Shown: piece by piece, positions 20,246-31,645 of the stretch
Numbering within the stretch: position 1 is the first letter of the stretch
Layout: each line of letters opens with the position of its first letter
Assembly (NCBI GenBank): GCA_003013855.2
Contig: PVNU02004155.1
Coordinates: 2,108,001 to 2,172,000 of the forward strand
DNA length: 64,000 bases
Reading direction: 5' to 3'
DNA from: Liriodendron chinense
Taxonomy: Eukaryota; Streptophyta; Magnoliopsida; Magnoliales; Magnoliaceae
Notes under the pieces: generated by a model
Seen by the model: the letters and a program-made list of their open reading frames with translations, nothing else
What the model was told of the DNA's origin: nothing
The model's database searches: none
Program-made: the position numbers and the translations under genes

Positions 20246-22354
20246 TCCTGCCCTCAATAGATCAATCCAAAATATTCTGATTTGGCTCAATTAGTAGTTG
20301 ACATTGATCATTTAAATATGGTGAAACTGAAAAGAAACCAACACTTAAGTAAGTTTCATTCACCCATTTCCTTTTAAACCAACGGATCAAGTCAGCCCTA
20401 GAGTATGGGTCGTGGGCGTCAGATCAAGACTCTATATGATCTGAACATCACAATGAGCATTCCAGGTCTAGCACTAATCATTCACAGGATGGATGGTCCA
20501 GATGGAATATTGAATCTAATTTAGGTGGACAATTAAATTCTTACACTAAAGTCCATAAAATGGATGGTTCAAATCTAATACTTAAGGTCCACATGATGAA
20601 AAATTCAAATGCTAGATCATCCATCTAGTAAATGAGCCAGACTATACACTCATTAAAATAGATAGTCCAGATCTAAGAATAAAGTCCATAAACGAGCCTT
20701 TAAAGCTTTTAATGGTCATCCAACAGGCTTGAAGTAGTGTTTATTATAATGCTTAATAACCTAAACCAGGGGCTATTAATGTCAGCTTCCATAGACCCTA
20801 AAAAAGATTAGGATGAGCCCATAAGTCGGTCCACATAAAACCCACTAGATCGACCTGCACTTATAACAAAACGAGCCCCGATCCATTGCACAAGATCAAG
20901 TCCAGATCTTGCAGTGGCCTAAAGGAAACAACCAACGGTGAGATGGAAGGCTGGCCCATGGCCCACCTAGCAAACCACCGGCCGAATGGTCGGCTGGATG
21001 TAAACCCACGCCTACACCATAAACCACGAGACCATATGGTCTGCTGGAATGCACCCAAACAAGACGCATGCCTCTCTGTCTTAAAGAGGGTAGGGGTTTG
21101 AGAAAACCCTAACCCTAGTAGCCTCTCTCTCTGTTTCTCTCCAAGCTCGGCCGCCGCTGGGAAAGAGGGTTGAAACCCTAATCCTGGCTCTGGCGGCACC
21201 TCTGCTCTCTCTATGGAAGAGCCAACAATCCCCAAGCTCCGACCAATCTGCAGATCTGCATTTCTTTGTAGACGATTACCAGAAACAATGGCCACCGCAA
21301 CAAGGAATGGATCTGGAAGGATACTGAAACAGGGCTGGAGAGGGATGATGAGATAAGCTGCAGGTGGTTACAAATTGCAGACAGACAACGGTCCCAGGAC
21401 ATGGATCTTTTGGAGAAGCCCGACCACTGTCGGATCTAAGTGGTGAGAAGAAGAAAGATTGGTTTGCCGTTATCTCCTTGGCTGCCGACAGAGGTAGCTT
21501 TAAAACCCCTTTGCGTGAAGATCTAATGGGATTTGGCCTCTTCTCTGACGATAGGGCAGTCCAGCAGTGGTTCCTAACGAAAGTTTTATATCTTGCTGTT
21601 CGTCGGACTGATGGATAGGATGACCAATGCTATCTGCCATGTCGCCGGAGAAGAGGGGTGAAAACCCTAACCCTAGCCGCCATGGCTCTCCTGCCACCTC
21701 TCCGTCTCTGCCTTCAGGCTCGGCCGCCGCTGAGAATCAGTTCAAACATGGCGGATATGAGCCCTGCTCCCAGTGTCGGTGCCCCTTTTGCCATTGTCGC
21801 CGGAAATTCAAGCCGTGAGTTGCGTTCAGGAATTTCGACGACGGCAGCAATGGTCACTACCTCTGCCGGATGTCGAAGCCAAAAGGGAGGAGAAGAGATG
21901 AGCTATGAATGGCTCAATCGCAAGCCAAACAATAGCCACAGATAATGAAGCTTTCCTATATCCAGGAGATCCGGCCAAGAATGGGGTTTTACCACTGCGA
22001 TCAGCCGGAAGGCCACCACAATCGGCCATGACTATTTGGAACAACAAGGTTAGGGTTTTTTTTTTTTTTTTTTTTTTTAATCTTTTACTCTGTTGTGGTG
22101 GTGCCATTATTGGAATAGGGCCACCCTGAATTTTGGATTTTGAAGTTCTTAGATGCCGAATTGATAACCTCGTCTGCTACAGCGACCATTGCCACTCTTG
22201 TTGTTGTATGCAGGAAACAGGTGCAAAATCGAATCCTAATGGCCAGGACCTGGGACTGATTGTATAGACTGTAATCGGATCCCATAGATCCGGCCCTAAG
22301 GATTCTAGTATAGATTCAACAATCTGAATTGATCTGCCATAGTCGATCACAGTC

Positions 22355-22367
22355 GGCTCTGATACCA
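22355..22367 (-). other. copia primer-binding site, initiator Met-tRNA type
   Basis: The minus strand reads TGGTATCAGAGCC two bases inside the 5' LTR. This is the classical plant copia primer site complementary to initiator tRNA-Met. Confidence 0.93.
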
Positions 22368-22369
22368 AC

Positions 22370-22825
22370 TGTAAGATGCTGTAAATTGCGGAATTCATAG
22401 GACCGTGCAGTGCATCGGATATGTAGATCTAATAAACTGAATAAAGACATACCTGTCTGGTGGGCCATCTCTAATTAGAGATATGGATCTTCCTCTCCTA
22501 GGATTGTTGTAGAGAAAACCTTAGATGGAGGTTATTTTCAGTGTAATTGCGGATTGGGGACCCAGCACCCTTTAAATAGGGATTGTAGTGGGTGTGGCAG
22601 TATTTGAAACCCACCAAAACACTGCCACTCTTGCTCCACACGAATTTGGTTAACAGGAATCCATGTTCAACTACAATACTGCCACAAGCAGTGTAGACGC
22701 GCAACCCTTCTTAATTCTGTGGATCACGACTGTAGTGGGGTCCACTGATCAGTCCACACATGAATCTGCATCTGTATACAAATCTGGACCATTGATCAGT
22801 CGGCCCACTATATAGAAAACTCACA
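22370..22825 (-). repeat. copia 5' LTR
   Basis: 456 bp, TGTAAGATGC...AACTCACA, partner of 2940-3395. It is followed by the target duplication GGACG and then the last 38 bp of the foldback arm. Confidence 0.93.
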
Positions 22826-22877
22826 GGACGCTCAAAGGTCCGACTGGAGTCGGACGCAATCCGCGTTCGTTTCTCAC

Positions 22878-23594
22878 TTAATGATTACCTATGCCTCTAT
22901 GTGTTATCCATTATTTTCTAAAGTGGGGCTCAGTGTGTTGTGTGTAATCTATCCAACCTATGCATTAAATGAGCCCGCGATGTTACAATGCCCAAAAAAA
23001 TGCAGTCAACCACATGGTGGTTGGAAGTCTATTTTTCTCTACTCTTAAATAAGACTTATTGGGCCCTTCTCCTTTTAGATTCGAGTTAAGTTGGCCAAAT
23101 TAAAAGGATCGGCGGAATTAGTTCAAGGGTGGTACTGGCAATCTTTATAGGTGGAAGGTTGGGCTGCTTTTAGGCTTATGGCGAAGCTGCAGATACTAAA
23201 GGCTAAACTAAAGCAATGGAAGGAGCGTTTTGGTTCGATTTTACTCATTAAAGACAAGATTTTGTTGAATATTTAGACTCTCGATTCAATAAAGTTAAGG
23301 CTTTGAAGATAGAATATATAAAGAAATGCGAGGAAGAAAGAATGTGGAGATAGAAAGCTAGAGACAAGTGGATAAAATTAGTGGGGCAACCCTACTAGAT
23401 AGGTTAGATGCCATAAACACAACCTAGTGGGCCCCATAAAACTTGTAGAATAATCTTATTCTACAGGGACAGATTGAGGAACCAACCTCTAGGTAAAAAG
23501 TCATCAACTGAAAGACATCAATTAAAAGAGAATGCATACAAATGCTACTTATATTAATCATGATATATGATGATGCTCCATCATTTCTTGGGCC
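22878..23594. other. intergenic, nothing recognised
   Basis: AT-rich sequence without a convincing frame or repeat boundary. A TTGTAGAATAATCTTATTCTAC block near 23434 resembles the 711-890 repeat. Confidence 0.4.
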
Positions 23595-23998
23595 ATATCT
23601 CTCTCTCTGTCTCTCATTTTTATGGGCCCATCTTTCTCCCTCTCTCTCATGTTTATGGGGCCCATCTCTCTCTCCTTCTCTCTCTCATGTTTATGGGGCC
23701 CACCTCTCCCTCTCTCTCTCATGCTTATGGGGCCCACTTCTCCCTCTCTCTCTCTCTCATGCTTATGGGCCCACCTCTCTCTCTCTCTCATGTTTATGGG
23801 GCCCATCTCTCTCTCTCTCTCTCATGTTTATAGGGCCGTCTCTCTCTCTTGTTTATAGGGCCATCTCTCTCTCTCATGTTTATGGGGCCATCTCTCTCTC
23901 TCTCTCTCATGTTTATAGGGCCATCTCTCTCTCCCTCTCATGTTTCTCTCTCATGTTTATAGGGCCATCTCTCTCTCCCTCTCATGTTTGTGGGGCCC
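23595..23998 (+). repeat. CTCTC / TTTATGGGGCCCA minisatellite
   Basis: More than ten imperfect units of about 25-35 bp occur, each a (CT)n tract followed by CATGTTTATGGGGCC(CA). Variants read CATGCTTATG and TTTATAGGGCC. Long open frames on both strands through here (for example 23542-24042) merely translate the repeat and are not genes. Confidence 0.92.
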
Positions 23999-24267
23999 AT
24001 TTTCTTACGAAGGAGAATCCAACAACAATCATATGTCATTAAGATTTTTGGAAGATTTGAAACAAAGTATGAGCCACGTTTGGATTTTTTGTTTTTTCCC
24101 CAATTTTTTGGAAACATCCAAATCCGGTCACCATCGTTTAAACAGTTATTCTAATCATTTCGCTTTCTTAGCATAGACAATTGCAATTATTCTTCCCACA
24201 TTGTCATTACACATAAGTCAGGCCCTGTGAATACCGACGTGGCATAAGTGTCATCCTCGCAGTGAAT

Positions 24268-24632
24268 TCCATGTGGGCCCACCATGTTTTACATGTAAAT
24301 ATACTCCTTCCATCAGGTGACTGCCTCTTAAGTTCACATGGTGTGGCCCACCTGAGTTTTGGATCATGCTGATTTTTTTTTTTTTTTTTTATCTTCACTT
24401 CATCCTTATGTGTTACAGCTGATTAACGGGTCTGATGAAAGGAAAATGCCATGGTGGCCCCCACACAAACTATAGCTGGCATCCCATCCCCATTCTGTCC
24501 TGTGGTGTGGCCCACCTGAGCTGTGGATATGAATGATTTTTTTTTTTTTTGTTCCAGACCTAGAAATAGGACCTGATGGACTTAGTTGCTTTTACATATT
24601 CAACATGGTGGGCCCCACCTAGCTTGGCTGTT
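24268..24632. repeat. foldback element (MITE-like)
   Basis: The left end ATGTGGGCCCACCATGTTTTACATGTAAA and its inverted counterpart (CATATTCAACATGGTGGGCCCCACCT at the right) pair, and the GGCCCACCTGAG(T/C)T blocks pair internally. T-rich runs lie in the middle. No target duplication was identified. Confidence 0.6.
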
Positions 24633-24689
24633 TGTATTACACAGGATTCCAGTCCTCTTGATTTGGCTGTTATAGTCTTTATACCTCAT

Positions 24690-25120
24690 GGCTAAGGGAG
24701 CGGATTAGCTGTTACCCGGGTAACAGCTTAGTGGGTGTTACCCTAACCATGTGGGGCCCACCTTGATGATTTTTTTTTTTTTTTTTTTTGTATATCTGCA
24801 CCGTCCATCTGTTTTTCCATCTGATATCTACACCCGAGCAACAATTGTAGCTGCCCAAAACTGAGCCAGATCCAACGCTTTAATAGGCCACACCAGAGAT
24901 GACTCTTTCATTTAATGCTTTTAATGCAACCAAGCTTATTACTTGGTGTGGTCTACGGTACCGTTTGATCTGCCTCATTTTTTAACCCATACTTTACCAT
25001 TATTTTAGAAAAGGTATGGATGGCTTAGATAAACAGATACATAACGATGGGCCCCACACAGATCTGGTCGGACGCTTAAAGGTCCGACCAGGGTCGACGC
25101 AATCCGCGTATTATCTTGAC
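24690..25120. repeat. foldback element with a 22-bp palindromic head
   Basis: It starts AGCGGATTAGCTG and ends CGCAATCCGCG. The GTGGGGCCCACCTTGATG block at the left pairs with CGATGGGCCCCACAC at the right. The right tip (GGTCGGACGCTTAAAGGTCCGACC) is related to the tip of the foldback element ending at 22868. A perfect 22-bp palindrome lies at 24707-24728. No clear target duplication. Confidence 0.6.
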
Positions 25121-25195
25121 CGCCTGCGTGTCCTATCACGAAAGTTGGACGCCCTGAAAGTCAGGCCGATCCAAGCCGTCCATTACGTGACTTCC

Positions 25196-25335
25196 CGGTC
25201 ATTATGATGGGCTGCCCTAAAATGAGGCCTATACCATAATTAGGTGGGCCCCACCCTCTTCAGAACGGTCATTATGATGGGCTGCCCTAAAATGAGGCCT
25301 ATACAATAATTAGGTGGGCCCCACCCTCTTCAGAA
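25196..25335 (+). repeat. 70-bp direct tandem duplication
   Basis: Copies at 25196-25265 and 25266-25335 differ at one or two bases. The unit contains GGGCTGCCCTAAAATGAGG and GGTGGGCCCCACC. The near identity points to a recent duplication. Confidence 0.95.
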
Positions 25336-26222
25336 AAAAAAAGAAGGAAATAATCCGAAGACCTCCAGACTCACATGGTTGCCCACATGCTGGTTGGACC
25401 AGCTTGATTTTTTGGGTGTCCCACACTTTCTTGGGCTTTTTGGTTACTAGTTCGTACTAGCGAAGTCTATGATTAGGCGATCTAGACCGTTGATTTGTTG
25501 GGATACACCATTATTAGAACATGCCCAAGATCGTAGCTACCAATCTTGAAACTTTTTTGTTTTTACTTTTTTCAGTTGAATGTGGACAATTTGCTGCATC
25601 TTTCTTCTACACCATTTATTTCCAAACTGCAAACTGAAACTACTGAGGTAGCTTTTAGGGGCATGATCCATCCATGGTCGGGCTGAAAGGATCATCAAAC
25701 CATGGGTCCCACTTGTACAAACTCACAAAAAAAGAAAAAAGAAAAAAAAGAAGAGAGTAAAATGGACAAACCATTGAGTGGTGGATTATGGAATTGCTCA
25801 ATATTAAGATACAGGAAAGGTATCTCAACTTGTGGTACGGTACCATCTCCTGCTAGCCGCTTTTGTAGGACATCAGTGCCTTGGAAAGGGTGGGCCTGCG
25901 TGAAGATAATCTGGAACAGAAAAAATCAGGCCGTTCCACTTATCAGGTGGGCCACACAGATGGAATCAATGGACAACCGATAGCCAGACTTGATCAGAGT
26001 GATTCTTGATAAGGGAGACACCCCACTCTTACAACAATGCACCTTATCTTGAATAATGTGAGATTGGCTGTGAGTTTGCAAAACTATTAGGAATACAACT
26101 AACCAACCCGTAAAACCCCGTAACTACAGTACAATTACAATAATGTACAATGGGCCAAACCGGGCTGGTAAGTTTAATGTGCAATTTAGAGTATAAACTT
26201 TAAATGAAGTAACTCATATTGT
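25336..26222. other. intergenic, nothing recognised
   Basis: It contains A-rich runs near 25727-25755 and short frames without recognisable domains. Confidence 0.4.
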
Positions 26223-26800
26223 TGTTGGGCCGCCGTGAAAGTAATCACAGAGTTCAATCAAACAAGCAATAGATAAATACAAATATAGTATACAGAGAAC
26301 ACATAAATTTCATGTGAAAAACCCTTAAAGGAAAAAACCACTTACAAAGTTACAACAATCCACTATGAAAACTAATTACGAGAGATAGAAATCCGAACTT
26401 ATAATTACGAAAAACCCTAATCTCCTCATTCACAACCCTAGAAGCGTTTAAGACCTCTCTCTCATATCTTTATCTCCTATTACACCCATTTATATATTGT
26501 TATACTTGGAATTAGAAATAAAAATGCACATTTACACAAAATTACGTGCACCGTTGGTTGATTGGCCAATCGATCAACGATCCCTCGCTCACTTGATCGA
26601 ACATGCCTAAAACAATAGAGTTTGCGATGATTTCCAACAAGTTTTGATTGATCGAAGGTTGATCGATCGAATTGGTCAAAACTGTCTAAAGACTAAGCAA
26701 TCTCTTCTAAGTTATTTTAAGGCATTAGCTCCAAGAAGTAGATCGAAGGCTCAAGTGAACCGCACCACAAGAAGCAATCGAGATTGAATACCTACCATTG
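26223..26800. repeat. LTR-like remnant
   Basis: The stretch GTGAAAAACCCTTAAAGG, AAAAACCACTTACAAAG and CAATCCACTATGAAAAC parallels the solo LTR at 31646-32268. It is followed by a TTGATCGATCG-rich part. Boundaries and target duplication are not clear. Confidence 0.45.
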
Positions 26801-27404
26801 AAAACTTTCTGAAGCCTGCCATGATGTTTATTTGCTAAGGGAAAACATAAATATCTGATTCCTGATGGCACTTAAGAAGATTGCTATGGTCCACTTAAGC
26901 CTCCAATCTACCTCTCATATAACTCATGCCATAAAATGATATGCCCTGCACAAGTAACAAGAGAGTATTGCCCTGCACAGTATATATATCACAGCCCCTA
27001 AGAGGACTGTCCGTCTCTAGCCAGGTCCTGGCAACATTTTATGAAATTGAATGAACTACCTTATGCTTTTCCTAACACAAATGAATTTTGTCAATCCGAA
27101 ACAGAACACTAGATTAGAGATCTGAACCGATCATTAAGTAGACCTTATCATGGATCCATAGACAAAAAAGAAAAAAAGAAAAAGAAAAACACGGATTCGA
27201 CGCTTTCGTTTTGCCGATATTGCCTAGTCAAGTTACAATCTACCGGATTATTGGATTATATCCGGAACACGTTTGGCTGCACGTATACACTTTTGCAAGC
27301 GTGTAACACAAAATGTAGTCTACCCATGCAAGAGAAATGATCAAATACAGCAGATGTATTGAATTCATGGTACAACTTTTTTATCTTTTACCGCCAACAT
27401 GTGT
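26801..27404. other. intergenic, nothing recognised
   Basis: No frame, tRNA or bounded repeat seen. An A/G-rich run lies at about 27164-27190. Confidence 0.35.
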
Positions 27405-27520
27405 TATATGTAGAATATCCAATCCGTTAAAAAGGTGGACCACCTGATTTTCATACTAAGTGATCATCATGGTGTGGTCCACCTTATTAAAGGATTAGAT
27501 GTTCTATATGGAGGAGTAAA
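27405..27520. repeat. short foldback element
   Basis: ATGTAGAATATCCAATCC at the left pairs with GGATTAGATGTTCTATAT at the right, and GGTGGACCACC pairs with GGTGTGGTCCACC in the middle. A related but longer copy is at 33709-33915. Confidence 0.65.
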
Positions 27521-27653
27521 TGCTTGTATCCTGTCATTTCTCTAGAAAAAGAAAAAAAAATACATGGCACTAAAATACAAATGAAAATCTTCCATTATTG
27601 TTAAAATTTCAAGTTTAAACCAGAAATGGAAGATTCTCTAATAATGTTTTGAT

Positions 27654-27990
27654 AGGTACGGTGCTATCTTACCACCATACTGTGGGGCCAGGTTTCCAAC
27701 ACCTATTGCATCTTAAATGATGATCTGAACCGTTCATGTTATGAAATCCGTACTACAAGGACCAACATAAGAATCATTTCGTAAATTTATGATTGTGTAT
27801 AAAGATGAATGTTTAACGGATCAAATTCAATTCTAAGATTCAAATGCCAGGGAAATCAATGAAGTATAGCTATAAGGTCATAGCCACTATATGGTAGTAA
27901 TGAGAATATGAACGGTTCAGATCATTTCAACCGGGGGTAGAAATTTGTCTCCGTAGGGTAATGTGGTAAGGTCTCACCCTACCCTATTAA
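27654..27990. repeat. foldback element
   Basis: The left GGTACGGTGCTATCTTACCAC pairs with the inverted GTGGTAAGGTCTCACCCTACC at the right, and GATGATCTGAACCGTTCAT pairs with ATGAACGGTTCAGATCAT. No target duplication was identified. Confidence 0.65.
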
Positions 27991-28039
27991 AACCATCTAA
28001 TAATGGTGTGGTTTCCCTAGGAATAGTGCAATACATTCG

Positions 28040-28535
28040 GAAGCGGATTGTGTACCGAGTAACTCACTCCGCTTACTCAACTCTGTGGGGCCCACCGTAA
28101 TTTATTTATTTTATCCACTCCGTCAATCCATTTTACAAGATAATTTTATGTGTTGATCCCAAAAAATGAAGCATATCCACAGTTTAAGTAGACCACACCG
28201 TAGGAACAGTATGAATTAAACATCTACGGTTGAAAAATTCTTGTTGGCCACAGAAGTTTTGAATCAAGCTGATATTTGTATTTTCCTTTCATCCATATCT
28301 GTGTAATCTTATGAACAGGTTGGATGACAAATAAAAATCACTGTGGGCCCTAGGAAAGTTTCAACGGTGGAAATAATTATTCCACTGTTTTTTGTGGTGT
28401 GGTTCACTTGAGATTTCTATATGACTCAAGTTTTGAGATCAACCCATAAAATGATCTGGAAAAATATATGGACGGCGTGGATGAACGGAATACATTCACG
28501 ATGGGCCCAACACAGAGTTTACTCAGTACCATAAG
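28040..28535. repeat. foldback element, GGGCCCACC family
   Basis: It begins AGCGGATTGTGTACCGAGTAA and has CTCTGTGGGGCCCACCGTAAT; the right arm has ACGATGGGCCCAACACAGAG and TTTACTCAGTACC. It belongs with the element at 47007-47545, which shares the ACTGAGTAAACTCTGTGGGG block. The right tip lacks the CAATCCG end and seems lost. Confidence 0.65.
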
Positions 28536-29424
28536 GTTTGCTCGCTGGGAAATGATAACATAGATCTCCTCCCATCATCCACGTGGCAGGGTAAACTGTG
28601 GATCGGGACCGTACATATAGTGGACCTGATCATGGGTGGACCATGTGTAAAAATTAATTTAAGATGGATGATATTATGTATCGGATTAGTGGCCTTTAAA
28701 TAGACTGTGACTAAAATATTTAAGGTTGACGTTCACGGAAGAGATGAGAGAAAGGGATGGCTAGGATTGTCCTACCAGTGTAGAAATTGAACTGGAGGAC
28801 ATCCAAGGCAGATCCCACCTGGTGGATGGCCCTGATCCACAGCTTCCCCTGCCACGTGCCCGCTGGAAGGTTACCCTATCGTATTATGAATCAATGGCTA
28901 TAACGGAGGCGACTTTATCATATCGTTTCGCATCTCACTGTACACGTGTCGATGTTGGCCCTGACATCAATGATGTGCAGAACTGCAAATGGGCAATTTT
29001 TGTCTGGAAAAAGGACAGAAATCAACGGTTTCGATTTAATGGATGGCATTGCATGGCTACGATTATCAAATCACTGCGACAAGAAGCTAGGTGGGCCCAC
29101 CTTGATGCTTGTGAGAAATCCATCCTGTCCATCCATCCGTTTTGCCGGGTCATGTTAGGGCATGGGACGAAAAATGAGGCGGATCGAAAAATCAAATGGG
29201 GATTTATCATCTACCGTTGAAACATTCGTGGGGCCACATAAGTTTTGGATCAGGCTAATATTTTTTCTTTTTCAGATCATCCAGTAGGAATGACCTTATG
29301 AACGGTATGGATGGAATATAAACATCACGTTCAACCCCTGGGATGGGAGGTTTGAACGGTAGGGATTTTCCTACCCACTTTTTCCAACGGTAGAGAAAGT
29401 GGGATCATATTTTCCATGTGTACC
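28536..29424. other. intergenic, unassigned open frame only
   Basis: A 132-codon plus-strand frame (28822-29220) has no recognised domain and lies partly in foldback-type sequence (GGTGGGCCCACCTTGATGC). I do not call it a gene. Confidence 0.4.
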
Positions 29425-29433
29425 ATTTCTAAG

Positions 29434-29873
29434 AAAAGCGGATTGCCTGCAACACCCTCCACGACGTTGCCCAAGCTGTGGGGCCCACCGTGATGTATGT
29501 CTTTTATCCACACCGTCCATCCTTTTTTTTCCAGCTCACGCCACAGGAGATGGTGGGGATTAAACGCCCATCGTTAAGACTTCTTGAGGTCCACTGAAGT
29601 CTTGGATCAAGCTGATATTTGTGCTGTCCCTTCATCTAGGTCTGTGTGACCTTATGAACAGATTGGATCGTAAATAAACATCACGGTGGGCCCTAGGAAG
29701 ACTTCAACGTTGTCCCCACTGTCTCCTGTGGTGAGGTCCACTTGAGCTCTTGATCTGCCTCATTTTTGGGCTCAAATGATGAAAGGCATGGATAAAACAC
29801 ATACATCCCGGTGGGCCCCACAGAGCTCGAGCCACGTCGTGCCACGGGATGTCTCTGCAGGCAATCCGCTTTC
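29434..29873. mobile_element. Mutator-like MITE, 440 bp, with 9-bp target duplication
   Basis: The termini AAAAGCGGATTGCCTGCA and TGCAGGCAATCCGCTTTC are inverted. The flanks are ATTTCTAAG (29425-29433) and ATTTCCAAG (29874-29882). The arms continue with GTGGGGCCCACCGTGATGTA paired against ACATCCCGGTGGGCCCCAC. This is the cleanest member of the family seen many times in the window, and its TSD ties the family to Mutator-like elements. No coding capacity. Confidence 0.85.
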
Positions 29874-29882
29874 ATTTCCAAG

Positions 29883-31645
29883 TGCGTGCGTATCAAACCT
29901 CGTGCACAGCCAGAGTATCAAATAACCTCCGTTATTTATTTCCTTGAGCCACTCAAATTGACTAGAAATTTTATGTCTTTTCTCTCGCATGAGAATAAAA
30001 TGTTCTTCGTATCTCATTTGCTAAAATATATATCGTATATAAGATCTTGACCATTCATTCAATGGAATCAATTAAAATTTTTCCTTTAAAATAAAATCAT
30101 AGCTTCCATAATTTAAAAATGTCAATTTAATGTACCGAATGTGGTTCCCTTTTGTTATTGTCCAAATTATCACATTCATATTATTATATTTTTAATATAA
30201 TCACAATTTTTTTTAAATTATCGTGGGGCTCATATTTTGAACGGTCTGGATCTTGAACAGAAATACTAGATTAGAATGTATCACCAAAGCAGTACTCGGG
30301 TGGCTTTTCATGCGAGCAGCTATAGCACGTCATTTCAACTCCAGCATTTAACGCTCGCAGCCCAACAGAGTCGGGAAACTGAGTTCGTTTTTCTCTCTGT
30401 CGCGATATACCATCCAGTGTGTGTCGCCAGCTAGTGAGGACAGCACACTGAGTGGTTAGGTGATTTTAAACCGTTCATATTCTCGTTACTTCCTTAGAAA
30501 AGCTAATTTAACCTAATTAAATATCAATTTTATCCTAATCTATGTTTTTTTGTAGTTGGACGATACCGTTGAATGTTTTTTTTCATTGTTCTAATCTTAT
30601 CTAGAGATTTTGACGGTAAAGATCATCCTTTAAGCTTAAACTTATTCAGATGGAACTTAAAACATGTATTCCACAAGATGGACGTTCCTGATTGTGGGAC
30701 CACTCAACGAGTATGCCCCATTCTCACGGCGACATATGCTTGGATTTAGTCGCGACGGAGGTAAAGCTTTCAACCAAGAAGTTGAAATTTCCACCCAAAA
30801 AAGGGTAAGTTGATGGCGGTGTAAATAGTAACTTTACCGTGTACTGAAGGGCATTTACAAATTCATCACGTGTTTAATCCATAGCGTTGATCTGAAGGAC
30901 CCACCAACCTGGATGGGAAAATCTCAACCCTTGAAATTGGTTACTTGCAAACATTTAATTATGAAGAAAGTACACCAATGGTTCACGTTCAAAGGATCTA
31001 CGGCAGCAGTGTGGGATTTTTTTTTTAAGGACATCATCCATCCACCGTTGACACAACAAGATCAACGGTTTGGATAGTCCATACTACGAGTAACCTTAAG
31101 CTGAAGATCACTTAATTAGTCTTTAATCTTTGATTATTAGTAATTAAGTTGATTATCAAAGAAGAGAAATAGTTCAGTGCTCTTAGAGAGCAATAAGTTA
31201 TAGTGATCCCAATTGCATTTATTCACTTGAACAATCCAATCAAGCAATCTGAACGGCCCATTAAGTCCAAAACACATTTCCTGTGTTCCCATGAAAAATA
31301 GTATTGATCAGATGATCTAATCCATCCTTTGAGTCAGCCTTATTTTTGTGGCCATCTTTTTTTCCAAGCCATGGATGGCACGGTAACAATTGTAAATGAG
31401 AAATGTAATGGGAGGTAATTGAATTGGAGTAAATGACTTAATTATTTTATTTTATTTTTATTTTTTACACACAGACACGCACCCTCACTCACGTTGTAAT
31501 GGGATTTCGCTGACCTCTGTTGGAACTCCGAAGAAATTACGACCGAGGCAAGGATAAGGTCCCCATTTGAAATCCAAACAAAAGTGCGAGGGGGAGTAGA
31601 TGAGAGGGGCTAGAGAGCATTGGAAAATTTTAATATATTTATAAA
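29883..31645. other. intergenic, nothing recognised
   Basis: AT-rich, with scattered short frames and no supported feature. Confidence 0.35.

Larger units (their letters stand above)
19600..22369 (-). other. long 5' leader of the copia element, no recognised gene
   Basis: The stretch lies between the 5' LTR and gag. It contains a 204-bp tandem repeat, two telomere-box-like AACCCTAACCCTAG motifs (about 21103 and 21664), a CTCGGCCGCCGCTG block in two places (about 21146 and 21719) and a T23 run (22056-22078). Open frames such as 20861-21295 and 21364-21618 have no domain I recognise. The leader may include an intron ending at the acceptor near 19600, which is inference. Confidence 0.55.
2940..22825 (-). 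mobile_element. Ty1/copia LTR retrotransposon (degenerate, hosts two nested insertions)
   Basis: Two 456-bp LTRs (2940-3395 and 22370-22825) are flanked by the 5-bp duplication GGACG (2935-2939 and 22826-22830). The element reads on the minus strand, so its 5' LTR is on the right. A primer-binding site for initiator Met-tRNA lies next to the right LTR and a polypurine tract next to the left one. Coding remains in order are gag N-terminus (19106-19599), gag C-terminus with zinc knuckle (8402-8795), eroded protease, integrase N-terminus, and RT C-terminus with RNase H (3870-5196). Most of integrase and the N-terminal half of RT are deleted. By eye the LTRs differ at roughly 6% of positions, so this insertion is clearly older than the gypsy element inside it. 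Confidence 0.93.
1073..22868. mobile_element. Mutator-like foldback DNA transposon, interrupted by a copia element
   Basis: The termini GAATATGGATTG (from 1073) and CAATCCGCGTTC (to 22868) are inverted. They are flanked by near-identical 9-bp duplications, GTTCCTCAC at 1064-1072 and GTTTCTCAC at 22869-22877. Removing the nested copia element leaves about 1.9 kb with long inverted arms (about 640 bp each) around a 620-bp centre. Long terminal inverted repeats with a 9-bp target duplication are the hallmark of Mutator-like elements. No transposase is visible, so this is a non-autonomous copy. The centre (1712-2333) has only short spurious open frames. The family call rests on TSD length and arm structure. 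Confidence 0.75.

Noticed and set aside
20861..21295. A 144-codon minus-strand frame in the copia leader
   Set aside because: No domain is recognised, and it sits in repeat-rich untranslated leader sequence between LTR and gag.
23542..24042. A 166-codon frame of serine, leucine and glycine repeats, and its partners on both strands
   Set aside because: It simply translates the CT/GGGGCCCA minisatellite. All frames stay open because the repeat lacks stops.
28822..29220. A 132-codon plus-strand frame
   Set aside because: It overlaps foldback-type sequence, has no recognised domain and no promoter or splice context.
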